A stretch of 30,908 bases of DNA, taken from positions 1 to 30,908 of the forward strand of contig JAEYVE010000170.1 of NCBI GenBank assembly GCA_023432025.1, given 5' to 3'. The stretch's first letter is position 1. Each line of letters opens with the position of its first letter. The position numbers were made by a program, and so were the translations under genes. This stretch comes from Pseudomonadota bacterium (GTDB taxonomy: Bacteria > Myxococcota_A > Polyangia > Polyangiales > Polyangiaceae). The notes below the pieces were generated by a model, which worked only from the letters and a program-made list of their open reading frames with translations, was not told where the DNA came from and made no database searches. Positions 1 to 5,648 of this stretch are shown piece after piece.

Positions 1-1
1 G

Positions 2-1159
2 GGTCACACGACCTTCGGTCAAGGCTTGAACCAGGGCGGCCTGGTCATCGACATGAGTTCGCTCTCCACCATTCGCCACATCGGCTCCAACCACGCCGAG
101 GTGGACGCAGGTGTGAAGTGGAACACATTGACCGCCGCCACGGTGGCGAAGGGCCTGACCCCGCCCGTCTTGACGGGCTACCTAGGCCTGTCCATCGGCG
201 GCACCCTCGCCGTCGGCGGCATCTCCTCGACCAACCGCAAGGGCGCGCAGGTGGACAACGTGCGCGAAATCGACGTCGTCGACGGCAAAGGCAACCTCGT
301 CACCTGCTCCAACAAGAAGAACCGTGACTTGTTCGAGGCGGTGCTGGGTGGCTTGGGCCAATACGGCATCGTCACCCGGGCGGTGCTGGAGCTCGAACGC
401 GCCCCCCAGATGGTGCGCGTCTACACCATCAACTACGCGTCGAGCGCCAAGTTCTTTTCGGACATGCGCAAGCTACTTTCGCGCGGCGAGGTGGAAGACA
501 TCTACAACTTCGGCATCCCCGACGGAAACGGTGGCTGGCTCTATCAGCTCACCATCGGCAAGTATTTCAACCCGAGCTCGCCGCCGAACAACGCACACTT
601 GCTGCGTGGTTTGAGTGTTCCCCCGTCTGCTGCCGAGGTGCAGGACGTACCGTTCTTGAATTACGCGCTGCGCGTGGACGTCGCGGTCGACTACTTCCGC
701 GCCATCGGGCTCTGGGACGGTGTCATGCATCCGTGGTTCGACGTTTTCTTGCCGGATCGCACGGTCGAACGCTACGTGAGCCAGGTGACGGCGAACTTGA
801 CGCCGGAGGACGTGGGTCCGACGGGGTTCTTGCTGCTTTTCCCGCAGCGCCGGTCCAAGATGACGCGTCCCTCGCTGCGGCTGCCAGAGTGCGACGAGTG
901 GGTGTACTTGTTCGACATCCTGACCGCCGCGCCCACGCCCGGCTTCGACGCCGCGTTCGATGCGCGCATGCGCTCGCGCAATCGCACGCTCTTCGAGCGC
1001 GCGCGCAACGCGGGCGGTACGCGCTACCCGATCGGCACCTTGGACTTCGACCAGAGCGACTGGCGGCGTCACTATGGATCGCACTGGAATCACCTTCGCG
1101 ATCAAAAGCGGCGCCATGACCCGGACAACATCCTGACACCCGGCCCCGGTATCTTTTGA
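2..1159 (+). CDS. Cytokinin-dehydrogenase-like FAD-linked oxidase (5' end missing)
   Basis: The frame is open to the left edge, so the true start lies outside the window. The visible part begins with GHTTFGQ, matching the GHSxxGQ segment of cytokinin dehydrogenases in which the His carries covalent FAD; here Ser is replaced by Thr. Next comes the VAO/PCMH FAD-binding domain (GISSTNRKGAQVDNV, then VTCS and AVLGGLGQYGIVTRA, very close to plant CKX enzymes). The C-terminal half resembles the cytokinin-binding domain, with HPWFDVFLPD and a final W..HYG..W...K..DP..ILTPG..IF pattern. Family members oxidise the allylic C-N bond of N6-prenyl adenines using FAD. The substrate here is unknown. Because the next genes encode a tryptophanase and an aromatic prenyltransferase, I infer a prenylated indole-type substrate rather than a plant hormone. 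There is no obvious signal peptide in the visible part. Confidence 0.85.
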   Translation, partial: GHTTFGQGLNQGGLVIDMSSLSTIRHIGSNHAEVDAGVKWNTLTAATVAKGLTPPVLTGYLGLSIGGTLAVGGISSTNRKGAQVDNVREIDVVDGKGNLVTCSNKKNRDLFEAVLGGLGQYGIVTRAVLELERAPQMVRVYTINYASSAKFFSDMRKLLSRGEVEDIYNFGIPDGNGGWLYQLTIGKYFNPSSPPNNAHLLRGLSVPPSAAEVQDVPFLNYALRVDVAVDYFRAIGLWDGVMHPWFDVFLPDRTVERYVSQVTANLTPEDVGPTGFLLLFPQRRSKMTRPSLRLPECDEWVYLFDILTAAPTPGFDAAFDARMRSRNRTLFERARNAGGTRYPIGTLDFDQSDWRRHYGSHWNHLRDQKRRHDPDNILTPGPGIF

Positions 1160-1197
1160 GTGACTCAGATGCGACGACGATCGATGAGGGGAATTAC

Positions 1198-2598
1198 GTG
1201 ACCGATTTTGCCGAGGAGCTCTATCGGAGCACGGTGGCGGAGCCCTACCGCACCAAGGTCGTGGAGCGGCTCCGCCTGCCCAACCGGGCCGAACGTGAGC
1301 GAATTTTGCGCGAAGCGCACTATTCACCCGTCCACCTGCGTTCCGAGGACGTCTACGTCGACCTCATTACCGACAGCGGTACGGGGGCGATGAGCGACGC
1401 ACAGTGGGCGGGACTCATGCGCGGAGACGAGGCCTACATGCACTCGCGCAGCTTCGCTCCGTTCGAAGACGCGGTGCGTCGGCGCACGGGGTTCCGCCAC
1501 GTCATCCCGACTCACCAGGGACGCGCGGCGGAAAACATCATCATGGAGCTCCTCGCGCGCTCCGGCGGGGTCGTGCTCAGCAACACGCACTTCGACACGA
1601 CGCGTGCGCACGTGGAAAACCGCGGTGCGGTCCCCGTCGATCTGATGGGTGACGCATTGTGGAGCTTCACCGAGGAGCAAGCCTTCAAGGGCAACTTCGA
1701 TCTGGAGAAGCTGGAGGCCGCCCTGTCTCGTCAAAGGGACAGGGTTTCTCTCGTCGTGATCACGGTGCTCAACAATTTCGCGTGCTCGTCGCCGGTGTCG
1801 ATGGCGAACATCCGCGAGGTGAGTCGGCTCGCGAGGTCGTTCGGCGTGCCGGTGCTGTTCGACGCATGCCGCTTCGCCGAAAACGCGTGGTTCATCAAGC
1901 AGCGTGAGCCGGGCTACGCGGACAAGAGTGTCGCGGAAATCGCGCTCGAAATGTTTTCGTACGGCGACGGCTGTTGGATGAGCGCCAAGAAGGACGCCAT
2001 CGTGAACACCGGAGGCTTCATCGCGCTCGCGGACGAAGCGCTTGCCAGGCGCTGCCAAGAACGTTTGGTGCTGTACGAAGGGTTTTACACGTACGGCGGG
2101 CTCGCGCGTCGCGACATGGAGGCCATCGCCGTAGGCCTGGACGAGGCCGTGGACGAGGCGCACTTGGCGCACCGCACCGCGCAGGTCGCGCACCTCGGCG
2201 CGCTCATGGAAAAGGCGGGCGCCGTCGTGAGCCGACCCTACGGAGGCTCCGGCGTGTTCGTGGACGTGCACGCCATGTACCCACACCTGGCGCCGGAGCA
2301 GCTGCCGGGCGTGGCGCTTTGCGCGGACTTCTACCTGGAGGGCGGCATTCGTTTGGGGGCGGCTCCCTTCTCGCTCCACACGGTGAACCGAACGAGCGGA
2401 GAAATCGAAGACCGCGTCTTCGAGTTCGCTCGTTTCGCAATTCCACGTCGCGTCTACTCGAGAGCTCATCTCGATTTTGTGGCGGGCGTGACCAAGCGCG
2501 TCGTAGAACGCGCATCACAAAACCGAGGCTACAAGGTGGTTTACTACCCCGAGGTGCTCGGTCACTTCTTCGCAAAATTCGAGCCTCTGGCCCCTTGA
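1198..2598 (+). CDS. Tryptophanase-like PLP-dependent beta-eliminating lyase
   Basis: The protein (466 aa) matches the tryptophanase / tyrosine phenol-lyase family along its whole length: LITDSGTGAM, MRGDEAY, PTHQGR, FKGNFDLE, RFAENAWFIKQRE, and MSAKKD containing the PLP-binding Lys. Tryptophanase splits tryptophan into indole, pyruvate and ammonia. The C-terminal GHFFAKF keeps a His where E. coli TnaA has His463 and tyrosine phenol-lyase has Phe, and the lyase Arg that binds phenol (Arg381) is absent, so a tryptophan-type substrate is more likely. The usual AGGQPVS loop reads ACSSPVS and DEAYSGS reads DEAYMHS, which suggests an altered pocket. I chose GTG 1198 because GAGGGG lies 6 nt upstream and the N-terminus then fits TnaA length. 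A TTG at 1156 would add 14 residues and overlap the previous stop by 4 nt. Confidence 0.9.
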   Translation: MTDFAEELYRSTVAEPYRTKVVERLRLPNRAERERILREAHYSPVHLRSEDVYVDLITDSGTGAMSDAQWAGLMRGDEAYMHSRSFAPFEDAVRRRTGFRHVIPTHQGRAAENIIMELLARSGGVVLSNTHFDTTRAHVENRGAVPVDLMGDALWSFTEEQAFKGNFDLEKLEAALSRQRDRVSLVVITVLNNFACSSPVSMANIREVSRLARSFGVPVLFDACRFAENAWFIKQREPGYADKSVAEIALEMFSYGDGCWMSAKKDAIVNTGGFIALADEALARRCQERLVLYEGFYTYGGLARRDMEAIAVGLDEAVDEAHLAHRTAQVAHLGALMEKAGAVVSRPYGGSGVFVDVHAMYPHLAPEQLPGVALCADFYLEGGIRLGAAPFSLHTVNRTSGEIEDRVFEFARFAIPRRVYSRAHLDFVAGVTKRVVERASQNRGYKVVYYPEVLGHFFAKFEPLAP

Positions 2599-2610
2599 AG
2601 GAATTCGTCC

Positions 2611-3018
2611 GTGAAAAATTCGATCACCCGTAGATTTCAGAACGTCGTCATTCTCCGACAGAACGACAAGGACCCGACCGACGCCGAGTGGGATGAGTGC
2701 ATGCGACTGCTCACGACGGGTGACGGCCCCAGCAACGCCCGCGTGCTCGTCGTCACGGACGGCGGTGGTCCCAGCGGAGATCAGCGTTCTCGCCTCAAGA
2801 TGACGCTCGACGGAAACAACATCCGCGTCGCGGTCGTGACCGATCACACGCGCACGCGGTTCATCGTGTCGTCTGTGGCATTCATCACGTCGAAGATACG
2901 GTCCTTTAGCAAAGCCGAAATCGATCGAGCGTACGAATATCTCGGGCTCGACGTGAATCAACGCCGCATGGCAGACCGCCAGATCGCCGAGATGTCCGAG
3001 ATCGTCGGCGGGCGTTGA
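2611..3018 (+). CDS. Small unknown protein, possible SpoIIAA/STAS-like fold
   Basis: A 135-residue protein starting at GTG 2611, only 12 nt after the lyase stop, so almost certainly in the same operon. I do not recognise a named family. It alternates beta and alpha segments: VVILRQND near residue 13, then ARVLVVTDGGGPS (about 43-55), a basic helix, IRVAVVTD (about 71-78), and a final helical stretch with YLGL. The VLVVTDGG..PS / VAVVTD pattern resembles small SpoIIAA-like (STAS/SEC14-type) proteins I associate with myxobacterial genomes, but this is impression rather than a match I can prove. There is no signal peptide, membrane segment, cysteine cluster or evident catalytic motif. A structural or regulatory role in the pathway is possible. 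Confidence 0.75.
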   Translation: MKNSITRRFQNVVILRQNDKDPTDAEWDECMRLLTTGDGPSNARVLVVTDGGGPSGDQRSRLKMTLDGNNIRVAVVTDHTRTRFIVSSVAFITSKIRSFSKAEIDRAYEYLGLDVNQRRMADRQIAEMSEIVGGR

Positions 3019-3069
3019 GCCGCTCTCGTCTCGCTTCATAGGCTGATTCGTTCGTAGAGGGACAAGGGT

Positions 3070-4869
3070 ATGAATCTAAAAGTCAGCACGCAGCGCGCGC
3101 CACGCACACTGGTGGAGTTCGGCCTGAATCGTTTGAGCGCATTGGGCAAGGCGCTCGGGTTCGCGGCGCGCGAGCGAGAATTGGCTCAGCTGTTTCGCCG
3201 TCTCGGCGAGACGTGGGCCGATCAACCGCTCGGTCAGGGCATGGGTTGGGAGTCTCACGTCGTCGACGACGGCACGCCGTTCGAGTTTTCGGTGGCGTAC
3301 GGCGGCGACGGCGCGGAGCTGCGGATCATGGTCGAGCCGTTCGGGGCGGCCCCGAGCCTCGAGTCCAACGCACAAGCGGCGATCGAGCTCTTGCGAGACT
3401 TGTCGAAAGACTACGACATCACGCTCGATCGCTTCGAGAAGGTGCGGGACCTCTTCTTGCCGGAAAAGCCTCGCGGTCCGTTCTCCATTTGGGTCGCCGC
3501 GTGCTTCGAGGGAACCAGGCCGCCCGACTTCAAAATCTATCTATGCCCGGAAGCGCGTGGCGCCCGTCACGCGGCGGCGGTGCTCGAGGAAGCGCTGGTG
3601 CGGCTCGGGTTCTCCGGCGCGTGGGGCGTCGCCGGAAAGCACCTCGGCGCGCGCGGTCCCGAGCTCGATCAGTTCAAGTATTTTTCGTTGGATCTCGGGA
3701 AGACCCCCGAGGCGCGCGTGAAGGTCTACGCGCGTCATCAGGCCTCGACCCCCGAGGACTTGGAGGCCGCGGCCTCGGCTTCCCCGACGCATCGTCCGGG
3801 CGAGGTCAAACGCTTCTTGAAGGCCGTCGCCCCGGGGCTTCAGAAGTTTCGAGGGCGCGCTCCGTTCACTTGCTACTCGTTCGTGGAAGGTCGCGGCGAC
3901 TCGCCCTCGGCCGTCACCACGCACTTTCCGATCAACGGCTACGCGCGAAACGACCTGGAGGTGTCCGAGTCGGCGCTCGCCACGCTCGAGCACTTGGGCA
4001 TTTCTGCGGGCGGGTACCTTCGCACGCTGGACGTCATCGCGACGCGGCCGCTCGAGGATGGCGTGGGGCTCCAGTCCTACCTGTCGTTCCGGCGTCACAA
4101 GGACAAGCCACGCCTCACCGTGTACTTGCCGTGCGAGGCGTTTCGTCCCGGCACCATCGCCGCTTCGGGCGCCGCTCCCGCGCCGAGCGGTGTGATGGAA
4201 ATCGTCGATCGCTACGAGCAAGACGGCGACATGACGACACATCCGTTCATTCGGCGGCTGTCGCGTGAGGCGTTTTCTCGCAGCAACATTTGGCTGCTTC
4301 TCGCCAATCTGGAAATTGCCGAGGCCGGCGCCGCGCGTCGCGTGGCGCAGATTGCCGCGCGTGTCCAATCGGACGCTCTGCGCAGCCCCGTGGTGGCGCT
4401 CTTGAACGAGCAGCTCGGCGACGGCCAGTTCGAACGTGCGCGCGTTCGCGGCTTCGGTGAGCTCATGGCGCACCTCGAGTCGTGGCGCCCGGCGCACGTG
4501 GACGACTGGTCGTTGCTCCCGGGTCGACGCTTGGACGCACGCCTCGCGGAAGTGTGCGGAGCGCAGGATACGTACGTGGGTGCCGGCGCGCTTTTGGCAG
4601 GGGAGGTCTTCCGCAAGCAGCTGGGCGTCTTTTTGGACGAGCAAATTGCTCGCGATGAAGTCCCGCGTGACACGGCCCTGCCGTGGAGACGTGTCGGCTC
4701 GCGTCCGCAGCCGGCGGAGAGCTTGGCGTCGAGCGCCCCCGAGGAGGCGCTCGAGGCGCTGTGGCAAGGAGCCTCCGCTCGCCGTCAGGCGGAGTGGACC
4801 TTCTTCGACCACATGTACGCCGTCTGCTACGCGCTGGAGCAGTGGCCGGTCGCGCGCGTCGCGCTCTGA
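3070..4869 (+). CDS. DMATS-type aromatic prenyltransferase fused to heme-oxygenase-like domain
   Basis: Residues 1 to about 370 look like an ABBA-fold indole prenyltransferase. The DMATS signature residues appear in order: Glu72 in TPFEFS (indole NH contact in fungal enzymes), Arg85 in ELRIMVEP, K-x-Y at 155-157, R-x-K-x-Y at 216-220, Q-x-Y at 335-337 and Tyr352 in LTVY, which form the diphosphate site and tyrosine shield. The reaction would transfer a dimethylallyl group to tryptophan or indole. Residues about 376-590 (from HPFIRRL to FFDHMYAVCY) resemble iron-containing heme-oxygenase-like oxidases, with NEQLGD near 446 and GEVF near 511. The late D/E-x3-H type ligand motif is not seen; that stretch reads RRVGSRPQPAES. 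Total length is 599 aa, against about 380-450 for lone prenyltransferases. ATG 3070 follows GAGGGACAAGGGT. It is the last gene of the operon. Confidence 0.88.
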   Translation: MNLKVSTQRAPRTLVEFGLNRLSALGKALGFAARERELAQLFRRLGETWADQPLGQGMGWESHVVDDGTPFEFSVAYGGDGAELRIMVEPFGAAPSLESNAQAAIELLRDLSKDYDITLDRFEKVRDLFLPEKPRGPFSIWVAACFEGTRPPDFKIYLCPEARGARHAAAVLEEALVRLGFSGAWGVAGKHLGARGPELDQFKYFSLDLGKTPEARVKVYARHQASTPEDLEAAASASPTHRPGEVKRFLKAVAPGLQKFRGRAPFTCYSFVEGRGDSPSAVTTHFPINGYARNDLEVSESALATLEHLGISAGGYLRTLDVIATRPLEDGVGLQSYLSFRRHKDKPRLTVYLPCEAFRPGTIAASGAAPAPSGVMEIVDRYEQDGDMTTHPFIRRLSREAFSRSNIWLLLANLEIAEAGAARRVAQIAARVQSDALRSPVVALLNEQLGDGQFERARVRGFGELMAHLESWRPAHVDDWSLLPGRRLDARLAEVCGAQDTYVGAGALLAGEVFRKQLGVFLDEQIARDEVPRDTALPWRRVGSRPQPAESLASSAPEEALEALWQGASARRQAEWTFFDHMYAVCYALEQWPVARVAL

Positions 4870-4884
4870 AGAAGTAGTCCGTTG

Positions 4885-4923
4885 CCGCTCAGTCGGAGGG
4901 AAGTATCCGCTCCGACTGAGCGG
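4885..4923 (+). terminator. Strong hairpin after the prenyltransferase operon
   Basis: A perfect 14-bp inverted repeat (CCGCTCAGTCGGAG at 4885-4898 and its complement at 4910-4923) starts 15 nt after the stop codon at 4869. The 11-nt loop can pair further (GGA with TCC). No T-run follows, so this may be a mRNA-stabilising or factor-assisted stop rather than a classical intrinsic terminator. Confidence 0.5.
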
Positions 4924-4950
4924 AGCTTCGCCAGCTTCGCCAGCTTCGCC
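4924..4950. repeat. Three tandem 9-bp repeats
   Basis: AGCTTCGCC occurs three times without gaps at 4924-4932, 4933-4941 and 4942-4950, immediately after the hairpin arm. No function is evident. Confidence 0.9.
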
Positions 4951-5022
4951 GCGCGCGCTGCTGCGGTGTAGGGGTCGCCTCGCCGAAAGAACGACCTCCC
5001 ACACTCGCCGGAAAACGGACCT

Positions 5023-5053
5023 GCGAGGGGAGCGGAGCCGCGAGGGGAGCGGA
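5023..5053. repeat. Pair of 14-bp direct repeats
   Basis: GCGAGGGGAGCGGA occurs at 5023-5036 and 5040-5053, separated by 3 nt (17-bp period), just before the bidirectional terminator. No function is evident. Confidence 0.85.
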
Positions 5054-5056
5054 ACG

Positions 5057-5101
5057 AAACGAAAAAAGCGCGGCGTGAGAAACGCCGCGCTTTTTTCGTT
5101 T
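5057..5101. terminator. Bidirectional intrinsic terminator
   Basis: A 19-bp perfect inverted repeat with arms 5057-5075 and 5083-5101 and a 7-nt loop. The GC core is GCGCGGCG/CGCCGCGC, flanked by A6 on the left and T6 on the right, so it works as a stem followed by a U-run on both strands. It ends the tRNA-Ala transcript on the minus strand and would stop any read-through from the operon on the plus strand. Confidence 0.85.
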
Positions 5102-5126
5102 TGTCTTGGGTTTTTGGATATTCGGG

Positions 5127-5199
<73 letters not shown>

Positions 5200-5213
5200 G
5201 AAAAGCGGCTCGG

Positions 5214-5241
5214 AGGTTACCCACGAGCACTCTGTTGTCAA
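5214..5241 (-). promoter_or_regulatory. Promoter of tRNA-Ala
   Basis: On the minus strand a perfect TTGACA -35 box (5241-5236) is followed after 16 nt by TAACCT (5219-5214) as -10. Transcription would begin about 8 nt before the tRNA 5' end. The -10 box is only a partial match. Confidence 0.65.
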
Positions 5242-5648
5242 TCGGAGAAGGAGCATCTTCGTTCGCTTCTTCCTCTCACGGCGACCCACCCCGATCGCCC
5301 CATTGACCGCACTCGTCACGTGGTTATGTTGGCGAGCGAATTCAGCCAAGCCGGGCGTCGTTCCGGCTGCTCTCGCGGGATTTCTCGGGGTTTCGTGCTT
5401 TCGGTCGGTGGGCAGTAGGGCCCTACGACGCGAGCGGCGGAGGCTCGGGCAGTCTCGATAGGCAAGGGAAAGCCAGCGGCCACTGGGTGCGGAAGAGCAC
5501 CGGAGGATTCGTGGGCGGCGCGCTCCTTCGGGTCCGGTCCCGGTGGGCCGTTCGGCGCAGGTGGGTGGCGGTCGGCGCGGCCTTCCCGGTGTTGAGTCGG
5601 GAGACGGCTCGAGTTCTGAGCTCTGGAGTCTGAGCGGAGTAAGCCAAG
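5242..5648 (+). other. Gene-free dnaK upstream region
   Basis: I see no convincing gene here. The stretch holds a candidate promoter (5303-5330) and a 12-bp perfect palindrome, GTAGGGCCCTAC, at 5415-5426. The HrcA-binding CIRCE element (TTAGCACTC-N9-GAGTGCTAA) and a clear sigma-32 promoter are absent. If the 5303 promoter drives dnaK, the leader is about 310 nt. Confidence 0.5.
5303..5330 (+). promoter_or_regulatory. Candidate sigma-70-type promoter upstream of dnaK
   Basis: TTGACC at 5303-5308 and TATGTT at 5325-5330 are separated by 16 nt. The match is reasonable for a housekeeping promoter, but it lies over 300 nt from the dnaK start, so other promoters may exist. Confidence 0.4.

Noticed and set aside
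1198..2598. Tyrosine phenol-lyase as the identity of the PLP lyase
   Set aside because: The phenol-binding Arg is missing and the C-terminal His matches tryptophanase, so tryptophanase-like is the better call.
4924..5053. CRISPR-like array
   Set aside because: The repeats are too short (9 and 14 bp), too few, and have no spacers of constant length.
5242..5648. CIRCE element or sigma-32 promoter for dnaK
   Set aside because: CCCCATT occurs at 5298-5304 but no CTTGAAA-like box lies at the right distance, and no TTAGCACTC-type inverted repeat is present.
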